In this document: piece after piece, positions 49,462 through 61,149 of the stretch | How the letters are laid out: every line of letters starts with the position of its first letter | Numbering within the stretch: the stretch's first letter is position 1 | DNA from: Sphingomonas quercus | Lineage (GTDB): Bacteria > Pseudomonadota > Alphaproteobacteria > Sphingomonadales > Sphingomonadaceae | Length of the DNA stretch: 64,000 bases | NCBI RefSeq assembly: GCF_018863195.1 | Contig: NZ_JAHKRT010000001.1 | Span: 124,001-188,000, forward strand | Direction of reading: 5' to 3' | Program-made: the position numbers and the translations under genes | The notes under the pieces: generated by a model | What the model was told of the DNA's origin: nothing | The model's input: the letters and a program-made list of their open reading frames with translations, nothing else | Databases searched by the model: none

Positions 49462-51516
49462 TCATCCTGAGCGGAGCAACCCCACCACCGCGTCGCGCTC
49501 GAACAGATAGAGGCAGGTGCGCGCCGCCTGCCCACGCGCGCCCTCCAGCCCGCCGTCGCGATCGACCAGCAGGCGGGCGTCGTCGGTGGCCACCGGCACC
49601 AGCGCCGTCACCTGCTCCGCGTCGGCGAGCCGGAACGCCGCCTCGCCCGACTGGCGCGTGCCGAGGATCTCGCCGCCGCCGCGCAGCCGCAGATCCTCCT
49701 CGGCGATGCGGAAGCCGTCATTGGTCTCGCGCATCAGGGCAAGGCGGGCGCGCGCCGTCTCGCTGAGCGCGGCGCCGCGCAACAGCAGGCAGACCGAACG
49801 CTGGTCGCCGCGCCCGACGCGGCCGCGCAGCTGATGGAGCTGGGCGAGGCCAAAGCGCTCTGCGCCCTCGATGACGATCAGCGTGGCGTTGGGCACGTCG
49901 ACGCCGACCTCGATCACCGTGGTGGCGACCAGCACGGCGATGCGGCCGGCTGCGAAATCGGCCATCACGGCATCCTTGTCCGGACCCTTCATTCGGCCAT
50001 GGACGAGGCCGATGGCATCGCCGAAGCGCGCCTTGAGCGCCGCCGCGCGTGCCTCGGCCGCGGCCATGTCGGACACCTCGCTCTCCTCGACCAGCGGGCA
50101 GACCCAATAGGCCTGCCGCCCCTCGCCGATATGGCGGCCGAGCGCGTCGACAACCTCGTCGATCCGCTCCAGCGAGACGACGCTGGTCTGGATCGGCTGG
50201 CGGCCGGGCGGCATCTCGTCCAGCCGGCTGACGTCCATCTCGCCATATTGAGTGAGCGTCAGCGTGCGCGGGATCGGGGTCGCCGTCATCACCAGCAGGT
50301 GCGGCGGGCGTTCGGCCTTGGCGGTGAGCATCATGCGCTGGGCGACGCCGAAGCGATGCTGCTCGTCGACCACCACCAGCCCCAGCCGCTTGTACGCCAC
50401 CGCCTGCTGGAAAATGGCGTGGGTCCCGACGAGGATGTGGATCGAGCCGTCCGCCAGCCCCATCAACGTCGCCTCGCGGGCGCGCCCCTTCTCGCGCCCG
50501 GTGAGGATCGCGACATTGACCGGGAGATGGCCGAGATGGCGGCGCAGCGTCTCATAATGCTGGCGGGCGAGAATTTCGGTCGGCGCCAGCATCGCCCCCT
50601 GCGCGCCGGCCTCGACAGCATTGAGCAGGGCCATCGTCGCCACCAGGGTCTTGCCGGCCCCGACATCGCCCTGAAGCAGCCGAACCATCGGCGTGCCCTG
50701 CGCCATGTCGCCGGCGATCTCAGCAGACGCGCGGGTCTGGGCGCCGGTGGGCGCGTAGGGCAGGCCAAGGGCGGCGCGCAGATGGCCGTCTCCGGCGAGC
50801 GGCTCGCCCTTGCGGCTGCGCGTCGAGCGGCGGACCAGCATCAGGGCGAGCTGGTTGGCGAACACTTCGTCATAGGCGAGCCGCTCGCGGGCCATGGCGT
50901 CCTGCGGGTCGGCATGGGCGCGCACGATCGCCTCGTGCCAGTCCGGCCAGCCGCGCCGGGCAAGCAGGCTCGGCTCGATCCATTCGGCGAGCGCGGGGGC
51001 GCGGGCGATCGCCTGCTCGACGAGAGCGGCCAGCCTCTTGTTGGTGAGCCCCTCGGACAGCGCATAGACGGCCTCGCGCGGGCGGACTTCCTCGTCCGGC
51101 TCAAGCACGTCCGGATGGACGATCTGAAATTCGGTGCCGTAAGTGTCGAGGCGGCCGGTGATCCGTCTGGGCTCGTTCAAGGGGAACAGCTTGCGCGCCC
51201 AGCCCGAATTGCCGCCGAAGAAGACGAGGCTCAGCGCCTCGCCCGCCCCGTCCACGGCCTGCACCCGGAACGGCCCGCGCGGCGAGGACGAGGAACGATA
51301 GCCGACGGGCGTCACGGTGAGCACGATCACCCGCCCCGCCTGCGCTTCGGAGAGGCTGTCCACCGCCACCCGGTCAACCCATGACACCGGCATGTCGAAC
51401 AGCAGATCGACGACGCGCGTCAGGCCGAGCCGGCCGAGCGGCCTGGCCAGCGCCGCGCCGACGCCTTTCAGCGCCTCTGTCTCGGCGAAGAGTGGATTGA
51501 GGATTTCGGGCCGCAT
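49462..51516 (-). CDS. recG: ATP-dependent DNA helicase RecG
   Basis: 684 residues. N-terminal wedge/OB domain (about 55-150), then SF2 motifs: GDVGAGKTLVA (Walker A), TEILARQHY, VVVDEQHRFGV (DExH), TATPIPRTL, and RGRVGRGDQRS (motif VI). It remodels stalled forks and Holliday junctions. The ATG at 51516 starts MRPEILNPLFAE, the normal N-terminus; an extension to 51540 is unlikely. Divergent from sdhE with 75 bp between. Confidence 0.96.
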   Translation of the reverse strand: MRPEILNPLFAETEALKGVGAALARPLGRLGLTRVVDLLFDMPVSWVDRVAVDSLSEAQAGRVIVLTVTPVGYRSSSSPRGPFRVQAVDGAGEALSLVFFGGNSGWARKLFPLNEPRRITGRLDTYGTEFQIVHPDVLEPDEEVRPREAVYALSEGLTNKRLAALVEQAIARAPALAEWIEPSLLARRGWPDWHEAIVRAHADPQDAMARERLAYDEVFANQLALMLVRRSTRSRKGEPLAGDGHLRAALGLPYAPTGAQTRASAEIAGDMAQGTPMVRLLQGDVGAGKTLVATMALLNAVEAGAQGAMLAPTEILARQHYETLRRHLGHLPVNVAILTGREKGRAREATLMGLADGSIHILVGTHAIFQQAVAYKRLGLVVVDEQHRFGVAQRMMLTAKAERPPHLLVMTATPIPRTLTLTQYGEMDVSRLDEMPPGRQPIQTSVVSLERIDEVVDALGRHIGEGRQAYWVCPLVEESEVSDMAAAEARAAALKARFGDAIGLVHGRMKGPDKDAVMADFAAGRIAVLVATTVIEVGVDVPNATLIVIEGAERFGLAQLHQLRGRVGRGDQRSVCLLLRGAALSETARARLALMRETNDGFRIAEEDLRLRGGGEILGTRQSGEAAFRLADAEQVTALVPVATDDARLLVDRDGGLEGARGQAARTCLYLFERDAVVGLLRSG

Positions 51517-51591
51517 CACTAGATACGGCCCGTCTAACACGCAGCCGACAGGCGCCGCCAGCGCCCGCCGGCCAATCGCCTATGGAGCCCC

Positions 51592-51858
51592 ATGGACCGC
51601 GCACATCGTCTCCGCCGACTGGGCTTTCGCGCCTGGCATCGCGGCACCAAGGAAGCCGACCTGCTGATCGGAGGCTATTTCGACGCGGCCTCGGCGGCGT
51701 GGAACGATGCCGAGATCGACTGGTTCGAGCGACTCCTTGAAGAGGAGGATGTGGAGATCATGGCCTGGGCGATCGGCACAGCGCCATGGCCGGCGCATTA
51801 TCTCGGGCCGCAGCAACAGGCGATGGCCCGGCTCGATTACATCCCGATCGCGAAGTGA
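51592..51858 (+). CDS. sdhE: Succinate dehydrogenase assembly factor 2 / FAD assembly factor SdhE
   Basis: 88 residues. The RGxxE motif that contacts the FAD-binding site of SdhA appears as HRGTKEADLLIGGYF, followed by FERLLEEEDVEIMAWAIG. It promotes covalent flavinylation of SdhA. The recG/sdhE/mfd arrangement is common in alphaproteobacteria. Confidence 0.92.
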   Translation: MDRAHRLRRLGFRAWHRGTKEADLLIGGYFDAASAAWNDAEIDWFERLLEEEDVEIMAWAIGTAPWPAHYLGPQQQAMARLDYIPIAK

Positions 51859-51890
51859 GAGGGCTTCGGCTCATGCACCATCCCTTGTCA

Positions 51891-51965
51891 CCCTGAACCT
51901 GTTCAGGGTCCACCCCGCCACCGGCTACCGAGCGCGTGGAGGCGTGGATGCTGACCAGGTTCAGC

Positions 51966-51967
<2 letters not shown>
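51891..51967. repeat. Double palindromic intergenic repeat upstream of mfd
   Basis: Two hairpin units about 40 bases apart: CCCTGAAC CT GTTCAGGG (51891-51908) and ATGCTGA N6 TCAGCAT (51948-51967). Repeats of this CCCTGAAC/TTCAGCATGAC type are abundant in sphingomonad genomes, and a related unit lies at 56645. The ATG used as the mfd start lies in the right arm of the second unit. Confidence 0.7.
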
Positions 51968-55469
<3,502 letters not shown>

Positions 55470-55518
55470 CGGCACCATGCCCGGGCACCGCTCATCAAGG
55501 GCGGGCTGAACAGAGGGG

Positions 55519-56637
55519 ATGGATATGGGGACCGGCTTCCGCGGGCTTGGACTGATGCTGGGCGCGTTATGCGCCACGACATTGCCGGCCGCCGCCGCAC
55601 GGGCGCAGGGCGAGATCCCGTTCGACGCGGTGGATTTCCTGAAGCCGCCAGCCGACATGCATCTCGGCGAGATCGCCGGCGTGGCCGTCAACGCGCAGGG
55701 CCATGTCTTCGTCTACCAGCGCGGCAACACCAGCGGGCCGGCCTATGGCGCCGCGGCGGCGCAACTGCTCGAATTCGACCAGGCCGGCCGCTATGTGCGC
55801 GAGATCGGCAAGGGTCTCTATGCCTGGTCCTACGCCCATGCCGTCCGCGTCGACCCGCAAGGCAATATCTGGGCCATGGACAAGGGCTCGGACATGGTCA
55901 TCAAGTTCACGCCGGCCGGTCGCGTGGCGATGGTGTTCGGCCGCAAACCGGAAGCCAGCGACGAGAATGCGCATCCGCTGGAGCACCCGAATCCGCCGCG
56001 TCCCGCCGTCGACGGCCAGTTCCGCCAGGTGACGGACATCGCCTGGGACAGCAAGGGCAATGGCTATATCAGCGACGGCTATATCAATTCGCGCGTCGCC
56101 AAGATCGGCCCGGACGGCCATTGGCTGAAAAGCTGGGGCAGCTTCGGCAGCGAGCCCGGCCAGTTCAACACGCTCCATTCGATCGCCAGCGATGCCTCGG
56201 ATCGCATCTATGTCGCCGATCGCGGCAACCGGCGCATCCAGGTGTTCGACACCGAGGGCAAGCTGCTCGACACCATCACCATCAACGTGCCGGCGCCCGC
56301 GAACGCGCCCGCCGCGATCGGCAACCGCCCCAGGCTCAACCCGGACGGCAGCGCCGCCGCGGGCAACGGCACGATGCAGCCCGGCGCGCCCTGGTCGCTT
56401 TGCATCACGCCAAAGGGGCCGAACGGGCAATTCCTCTACGTGTCCGATGCGTATCCGGGGCGCATCTACAAGCTGACGCTCGACGGCAAGGTGCTGGGCT
56501 GGCTGGGCGGTTCGGGCAAGCAGCTCAAGCAGTTCGGCTGGATCCACGAAATGGCCTGCCCGTCGGAGAACGAGCTTTATGTCGGGGAACTGCTCAACTG
56601 GCGGCTGCAGAAGCTGACGCTACGACCGGGCAAGTAA
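55519..56637 (+). CDS. NHL-repeat beta-propeller protein, secreted
   Basis: 372 residues. Signal peptide (about 1-31), then NHL-type repeats (GEIAGVAVNAQGHVFVYQRG, AHAVRVDPQGNIWAMDKG, VTDIAWDSKGNGYISDG, LHSIASDASDRIYVADRGNR) forming a propeller. It resembles the peptidyl-alpha-hydroxyglycine amidating lyase fold used by many bacterial NHL proteins; enzyme activity is unproven. ATG at 55519 or 55525. Ends at a strong bidirectional hairpin. Confidence 0.8.
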   Translation: MDMGTGFRGLGLMLGALCATTLPAAAARAQGEIPFDAVDFLKPPADMHLGEIAGVAVNAQGHVFVYQRGNTSGPAYGAAAAQLLEFDQAGRYVREIGKGLYAWSYAHAVRVDPQGNIWAMDKGSDMVIKFTPAGRVAMVFGRKPEASDENAHPLEHPNPPRPAVDGQFRQVTDIAWDSKGNGYISDGYINSRVAKIGPDGHWLKSWGSFGSEPGQFNTLHSIASDASDRIYVADRGNRRIQVFDTEGKLLDTITINVPAPANAPAAIGNRPRLNPDGSAAAGNGTMQPGAPWSLCITPKGPNGQFLYVSDAYPGRIYKLTLDGKVLGWLGGSGKQLKQFGWIHEMACPSENELYVGELLNWRLQKLTLRPGK

Positions 56638-56644
56638 CGCCTCT

Positions 56645-56683
56645 CGCGTCGTCATGCTGAGCCTGGTTCAGCATGACGACGCG
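56645..56683. repeat. Palindromic repeat acting as bidirectional terminator
   Basis: A perfect 16-bp stem (CGCGTCGTCATGCTGA and TCAGCATGACGACGCG) with a 7-base loop, filling the gap between the convergent NHL gene and the GFA gene. The core ATGCTGA/TCAGCAT is the same as in the repeat upstream of mfd. Confidence 0.75.
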
Positions 56684-57109
56684 CTACTGCGCAGCTATGT
56701 AGCGAAGCGTGCCGGCGAGGCGCGCCTCCCCACCCGTGTCGTTGGGATGGTTTATGCCGTCCATCACCGGCACTTCCAGAAAGTCGAACGGGCTCACGCC
56801 ATCCAGGCAGGCGAGGTTGACGCCAAATTCCTTCTGGTTGGATCGGCGCTGATGATGCGTGTAGATGCCGCAGCGCGAGCAGAAAAAGTGCTGCGCTGAG
56901 CCAGTGTTGAAGCGGTAACTCGCCAATGCCTCCTCACCTTGATTGAAGGTGATCCCGCCCATCTTCACCGAGACGGCAATCGCGCCCCGCATCCGGCAAT
57001 AGGAGCAGTTGCAACGGCGAATGGTATTGAAGCCGTCGCTCAGGCGCACCTCGAAGCGCACCGCGCCACAATGGCACTGTCCGGTTCGTAGATTTGCATC
57101 ATCCGGCAT
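56684..57109 (-). CDS. GFA family protein, second copy
   Basis: 141 residues from ATG 57109, with GGAAGG upstream (an in-frame TTG at 57124 is worse placed). Zinc motifs CHCGAVRFE (about 12), CNCSYCR (about 34) and CSRCG (about 77) are complete. C-terminal GINHPNDTGGE. Role as for the other GFA protein: uncertain. Only distantly related to the copy at 44614. Confidence 0.9.
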   Translation of the reverse strand: MPDDANLRTGQCHCGAVRFEVRLSDGFNTIRRCNCSYCRMRGAIAVSVKMGGITFNQGEEALASYRFNTGSAQHFFCSRCGIYTHHQRRSNQKEFGVNLACLDGVSPFDFLEVPVMDGINHPNDTGGEARLAGTLRYIAAQ

Positions 57110-57146
57110 GGCAGCCTTCCACAAAGCTCAAATCCACGGCCGCTCT

Positions 57147-57620
57147 TCAACGTCCGAACGAGGGACAGCCCGTCGCTGGCTTCAGCGAAATGTTGCGATA
57201 GCCGAGCGCCGCCCGGCGCTCGCCATCGCCGGTCGAGATTACGGCGATGCCCTTGAAAGTCGCAGGGCCCTTGCGGGTCTCGGCACGCTCGACGGGGCCG
57301 CGGAGGCGGACGAGGACGAGGTTGGCCAGCTGCGGCGGGTTCTTCTGCGTCAGCCAGTTGCTCGTCTGGCTGCCTTCGCCGGACAGCTCGCGGTCGGGCG
57401 AGGTGTCGCCCCCGGCCTTGATCTTCCAGCCGGTCGGCAACCGGCAAACCGCCCACACCTCGACATTCCACATCGAGAACGTGAAGCCCGCGACGCTCTC
57501 GCCCTTTTGCAGAGGAAGGTCGACCACCGAGGCCAGAAAGGTGCGCGGATATTTGACGGGGGCTGCCGCCGCCGGTGCGGGCGACGGCGCGAGGAGCAGC
57601 AGGGGAAGCAAGGTCAGCAT
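57147..57620 (-). CDS. Secreted protein of unknown function
   Basis: 157 residues with a signal peptide (about 1-20, ending near PAAAA). Mixed beta/loop sequence with Cys at about 58 and 152 that could pair. GFTFSMWNVEVWAVCRLPTG and ALGYRNISLKPATGCPSFGR are distinctive but not known to me. Lies one base downstream of the EAL gene on the same strand, which suggests cotranscription. Confidence 0.6.
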   Translation of the reverse strand: MLTLLPLLLLAPSPAPAAAAPVKYPRTFLASVVDLPLQKGESVAGFTFSMWNVEVWAVCRLPTGWKIKAGGDTSPDRELSGEGSQTSNWLTQKNPPQLANLVLVRLRGPVERAETRKGPATFKGIAVISTGDGERRAALGYRNISLKPATGCPSFGR

Positions 57621-57621
57621 G

Positions 57622-59622
57622 CTATCTTCGTACCATCGCCTCCAGCGCCGGCAAGTCGAGCGGCGGCGCGGACAGGAAGCCCTGGTAGAAATTGCAGCCT
57701 TCCTGGGCGAGCAGGCTCAATTGCTCGGCCGTCTCCACACCCTCGGCGATCACCGCCAGCCCCAGCGATCGCGCCATGTCGATGACGCCACGCACCACGA
57801 CGCGATCGCGCGGGCTGCCGACGATGTCCTGCGAGAGATGCTTGTCGATTTTCAGATAATCCAGCGGCAGCGCCTTCAGATAGGCGAGGCTGGAATAGCC
57901 CGTGCCGAAATCGTCGATGGCGACGCGCAGGCCGCCGGCCCGCAACGCGGCGAGCAGATCGGCGGCGATGTTGAGATCGTCGATCAACCCGCCCTCGGTC
58001 ACCTCGACGGTGACGCGGCGGCGGTCGAGCCCGCCGGCGTCGATCATCGCGATGAAATCCTCGGCGAAGCGCGGCAACAGCATCTCGGCGGCGGTGACGT
58101 TGATCGCCACACGCAGGCGCTGGAGCACGGCCGGCCAGGCGGTGACCTCGGCCACGACCTGCCGCTGCACGTGCTGGGAGAGCTGGACGAGATAGTCCGA
58201 GCGCTCGGCAGCGGCGAACAACGTCTCGGCGCCAAGCTCGCCGAGACGCGGATGCCGCCAGCGCGCCAACGCCTCGACGCCGACCACCTGGCCGGTGGTG
58301 ACGGCGATCTGAGGCTGGTAAAGCAGCTCGATCTCGCCTTGGGCCAGCGCCGAGCGCAGGTCGATCTCGAGCTGGTTCTGGGCGACGGCGGCGTCGACAT
58401 CGGGCGCGCTCAGCAGGCGGACCGGCCCGCCCTCCCCGGTCTTGGCATCGGCCAGCGCGCCCGAGGCGCGGCGCAGGAGCGCGGCGGCGTCATCGTTGGG
58501 CTCGGCGACGGCGATGCCGACATGCGAGGCGAGGTTTATGACATGCTCGCCGGCGACGAACGGCCGCCGCACCGCGTCGGCGAGCGCGCGCCCGAGAAAG
58601 CCGGCTTCCTCGGCCGTCACCGGCGCCGGCAGACCGACGAGGAATTCCGCCCCGGCCATGCGCGCGATCATCCGCCGGCCGCGCAGCGCCAGCCGCTCGA
58701 TCCGCCGCGCGACGATACGCAACAGCGCGTCACCGACATCGACGCCGAATGCGGCGGTGATGATCTCGAACCGACTGACCGAAACCAGCAGCACCGCGAC
58801 GCCACCGGCCCCGTCGCCCTCGGCGCGGATCGCGGCCTCCAGCCAGCGCCGGGCCGCCTTGGCGTCCTGCAGGCCGGTGAGCAGGTCGCGGCTGCCCGCG
58901 GCGACGTGGCCGCCGGCCTCATCCAGTTCCTCGACGCGGGCGATGACGATGTCGTCATCGAGCCGCAGCCGATGGACCAGCCGCCCGCCGTCGCCGTCAT
59001 GCGAGAAGGCCGTCGATTCGCCAGTATCGAGCAGCGTGGCGAGCGCACCGCGCAGCGAGCGCAGCCCCTGGCGGCCGAGGCGCCGGGCGATGCTGGTGAC
59101 GCGCGGCTCCAGCGTGCGCGCGCCGATCGCGCGGGCCAGCGCGCTGCTCAGCCGCACGCGGGGCGCGCCCTGCTGCCATTGCCAGCCGAGCGCATCGATC
59201 GCCGCCGGCTTGGGTCGCCGCGCAGTCGGGTGGCCGCCATTGATGCGTTCGGCGAGGCGCTCGGCAAAGCGCAGCGCCTGGGCGTATTCGCAGGTCGCGA
59301 ACGGCTCGGCGAGATAATGGGTGGCACCGGCGGCATAGACCTCGCCGAGGCGGTCGAGGTCGGTTTCGGAAAGGATGGCGAGCAGCGCCGCGCCATTGGC
59401 CTCAACTGCATCAGCGAGGCAGCGCATCGCCGCCAGCCCTTCGGCAAAGGCATCGCGCGCATCGACCACCGCCACCGTCGCGCCGGAGGTGACGAAGCGT
59501 CGCTCCGCCGCCGCGACGCGCCGGGCGCCGACCGCCAGCCACCCGCAACGCTCGGTCAGCGCGGCCAGCTCGTCTCGACGATGGAAGGAGAGAAGGAAGA
59601 CGGGTGCCGCATCGGCAATCAT
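57622..59622 (-). CDS. Cyclic-di-GMP phosphodiesterase: receiver-like, degenerate GGDEF, EAL
   Basis: 666 residues from ATG 59622, which has TAAGGAGG six bases upstream; an ATG at 59694 is a second choice. N-terminal receiver-like fold (1-115), a helical linker, a GGDEF domain whose signature is degraded to AGAEF (so not a cyclase), and an EAL domain with EALARWRHP, NVTAAEML, EVTEGG, DDFGTGYSSLAYLK and EGVET intact. Predicted to hydrolyse c-di-GMP, with the GGDEF part perhaps binding GTP. Controls motility/biofilm state by family knowledge. Confidence 0.9.
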   Translation of the reverse strand: MIADAAPVFLLSFHRRDELAALTERCGWLAVGARRVAAAERRFVTSGATVAVVDARDAFAEGLAAMRCLADAVEANGAALLAILSETDLDRLGEVYAAGATHYLAEPFATCEYAQALRFAERLAERINGGHPTARRPKPAAIDALGWQWQQGAPRVRLSSALARAIGARTLEPRVTSIARRLGRQGLRSLRGALATLLDTGESTAFSHDGDGGRLVHRLRLDDDIVIARVEELDEAGGHVAAGSRDLLTGLQDAKAARRWLEAAIRAEGDGAGGVAVLLVSVSRFEIITAAFGVDVGDALLRIVARRIERLALRGRRMIARMAGAEFLVGLPAPVTAEEAGFLGRALADAVRRPFVAGEHVINLASHVGIAVAEPNDDAAALLRRASGALADAKTGEGGPVRLLSAPDVDAAVAQNQLEIDLRSALAQGEIELLYQPQIAVTTGQVVGVEALARWRHPRLGELGAETLFAAAERSDYLVQLSQHVQRQVVAEVTAWPAVLQRLRVAINVTAAEMLLPRFAEDFIAMIDAGGLDRRRVTVEVTEGGLIDDLNIAADLLAALRAGGLRVAIDDFGTGYSSLAYLKALPLDYLKIDKHLSQDIVGSPRDRVVVRGVIDMARSLGLAVIAEGVETAEQLSLLAQEGCNFYQGFLSAPPLDLPALEAMVRR

Positions 59623-59774
59623 CGGCATCCTCCTTACCCCGCGCACGACGAAGGGCCCGGGGGCCACCTTCCCCCGGTCGCCCTTGCTCTTCATGTTGCT
59701 CCATCCTAGCTGTCGTTCATGTATGCGCAAGGTGAGAGGATGCTGCACCGGCGGTGTGGCAGCGATTGCGGCCG

Positions 59775-60548
59775 ATGACGGGCGCCCGGCTGGCCCTGCT
59801 CGCGTCTCCCGCGCCGCCGGCCCAGCTCGCCGCGAGGGAATTGCGCGACCGTTATGACTTCGTGCCGCTGTCCCGCGCTGAGACAGTGATCGCGCTCGGC
59901 GGCGACGGCTTCATGCTGCAAACCCTGCATCAGATGCTCGACGATCGCATCAATGCGGCAGTGTTCGGGATGAATCTCGGCACCGTCGGCTTCCTGATGA
60001 ACGAGTGGCGCGTCGACACGCTGGAGGAGCGGCTGGAGCGCGCCCGCCCGTTCGGCGTGATGCCGCTGCGCATGGAAGCGATCACCGTCGATGGCGAGAG
60101 CTATGTGATGCCGGCGATCAACGAGGTCTCGCTGCTGCGCGAAACGCGCCAGACGGCATGGCTGGAAGTGATGGTCAATGAGCGCGTCGTGCTGCCCGAA
60201 CTGGTCTGCGACGGGGTGCTGGCGGCGACGCCGGCCGGCTCCACCGCCTATAATCTTTCGGCGCAGGGCCCGATCCTGCCGCTGGGCTCGGCGATGATGG
60301 CGCTGACCCCGATCAGCCCGTTCCGCCCGCGCCGGTGGCGCGGCGCGATCCTGCCCGACACGGCACGCCTGTCGTTCCGCGTGCTCGATCCGGTGAAGCG
60401 CCCGGTCTCCGCCGTCGCCGATCAGCGTGAAGTGCGCGACGTGTCGACGGTGAAGGTTGCGATCGACCGCGCCACCACGCTGACGCTGTTGTTCGATCCG
60501 GAACACGCCCTGGATGACCGGATCACGATGGAGCAGTTCGCGGTCTGA
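59775..60548 (+). CDS. nadK: NAD kinase
   Basis: 257 residues. GGDG motif at 42-45 (VIALGGDGFMLQTLH), the nucleotide loop NLGTVGFLMNE, and the NAD-binding ATPAGSTAYNLSAQGPIL. It makes NADP. The ATG at 59775 gives the usual short N-terminus; a GTG seven codons upstream is an alternative. Divergent from the EAL gene and followed by tRNA-Asn. Confidence 0.95.
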   Translation: MTGARLALLASPAPPAQLAARELRDRYDFVPLSRAETVIALGGDGFMLQTLHQMLDDRINAAVFGMNLGTVGFLMNEWRVDTLEERLERARPFGVMPLRMEAITVDGESYVMPAINEVSLLRETRQTAWLEVMVNERVVLPELVCDGVLAATPAGSTAYNLSAQGPILPLGSAMMALTPISPFRPRRWRGAILPDTARLSFRVLDPVKRPVSAVADQREVRDVSTVKVAIDRATTLTLLFDPEHALDDRITMEQFAV

Positions 60549-60558
60549 AACGGCCCCT

Positions 60559-60582
60559 TGCAATCCCCCTCGGGGCGTTGCA
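60559..60582 (+). terminator. Hairpin after nadK
   Basis: TGCAA and TTGCA arms enclose CCCC/GGGG with a small internal loop, eleven bases after the nadK stop and 43 bases before the tRNA. Weak tail; could act as terminator or as a processing structure before the tRNA. Confidence 0.4.
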
Positions 60583-60624
60583 TAGGGCGCGCCTCGCCCG
60601 GCAACACCGGCGCGGGACGGCCAT

Positions 60625-60699
60625 TCCCTGGTAGCTCAGCGGTAGAGCATCCGACTGTTAATCGGCAGGTCGTAGGTTCGAATCCTACCCGGGGAGCCA
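60625..60699 (+). tRNA. tRNA-Asn (GTT)
   Basis: 75 bases including an encoded CCA. Acceptor stem TCCCTGG pairs with CCGGGGA (one T-G), discriminator G; D arm GCTC/GAGC; anticodon loop CTGTTAA with anticodon GTT; T arm GTAGG TTCGAAT CCTAC. The outermost anticodon-stem pair is mismatched (T-C). Reads asparagine codons AAC/AAT. Confidence 0.95.
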
Positions 60700-60850
60700 T
60701 CCGTCCAGACAGCGCGGCGGACGCCGCCTCGTCCCCCTCCCCGCCATCACCCGGATCGATGCAGCGCCACCCCGCCCCTGCACCCTTTCGCGGACGCCGA
60801 GTCGGCACTCGCGACGCTCATGTCAGCGCTTGACAACCGGAATTCGATCC

Positions 60851-60866
60851 GTTTCGGCACCGAAAC
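60851..60866. promoter_or_regulatory. Operator-like palindrome
   Basis: GTTTCGGCACCGAAAC: two perfect 7-base arms around CA. Sixteen bases downstream of TTGACA. Looks like a binding site for a dimeric repressor; regulator not identified. Confidence 0.4.
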
Positions 60867-60893
60867 AAGCCAGCTTAATCAACACAGGAAGAG

Positions 60894-60923
60894 TCTGCGC
60901 GAATAACTTGTCTCACGCGCAGA
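60894..60923. promoter_or_regulatory. Inverted repeat with 14-base spacer
   Basis: TCTGCGCG and CGCGCAGA, perfect 8-base arms. May be a stem-loop or a spaced operator. Confidence 0.4.
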
Positions 60924-60965
60924 ACGTTTAGTCTCCATAGCGACTTGGGCATGTAGACCGCTGCG

Positions 60966-60973
60966 TTAACCAT
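60966..60973 (+). promoter_or_regulatory. CtrA-type half-site (upstream)
   Basis: TTAACCAT, the half-site recognised by CtrA in Caulobacter. 182 bases before the ATG of the FeeM-like gene. Confidence 0.4.
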
Positions 60974-61090
60974 GAATATTTAGTCTGATCGCGGCCCCGA
61001 TGATTGCGGCGCGGGCCGCGTGGTCTGCCCCGAAACCCGTGGTGAACGGTGTTTTTGGAATGGCCGCTAAGATTGGCGAAAGGATTCAGT

Positions 61091-61129
61091 GCGAGCTTCG
61101 TACAGCAATGTTGTGCTGTGCAATCTCGC
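61091..61129 (+). promoter_or_regulatory. Leader hairpin before the FeeM-like gene
   Basis: Nested stems GCGAG/CTCGC (outer) and ACAGCA/TGCTGT (inner) with a six-base apical loop, ending 18 bases before the ATG. Would form in the 5' leader of the mRNA and could affect translation. No known riboswitch class recognised. Confidence 0.4.
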
Positions 61130-61141
61130 GTGACCGGGGGG

Positions 61142-61149
61142 TTAACCAT
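61142..61149 (+). promoter_or_regulatory. CtrA-type half-site overlapping a start codon
   Basis: A second TTAACCAT, identical to the one at 60966, whose last two bases are the first two of the ATG of the FeeM-like gene; TTTAA follows nine bases on. Bound CtrA here would block elongation through the start. Confidence 0.35.

Larger units (their letters stand above)
60700..61147. other. 448-bp non-coding region rich in symmetric elements
   Basis: Between tRNA-Asn and the FeeM-like gene. No convincing coding frame. The part after 60840 is clearly lower in GC than the rest of the window. It contains two inverted repeats, a CtrA-type half-site, a leader hairpin directly before the gene, and GANTC sites near 60891 and 61084. 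A TTGACA lies at 60830 without a matching -10. Confidence 0.6.

Noticed and set aside
60558-60833. Plus-strand frame running through the tRNA-Asn gene
   Set aside because: It overlaps the tRNA and has no recognisable protein features.
60625-61147. tRNA-Asn followed by low-GC DNA as an integration site of an island
   Set aside because: No integrase, no duplicated tRNA 3' end was noticed downstream, and coding resumes with genes of normal composition.
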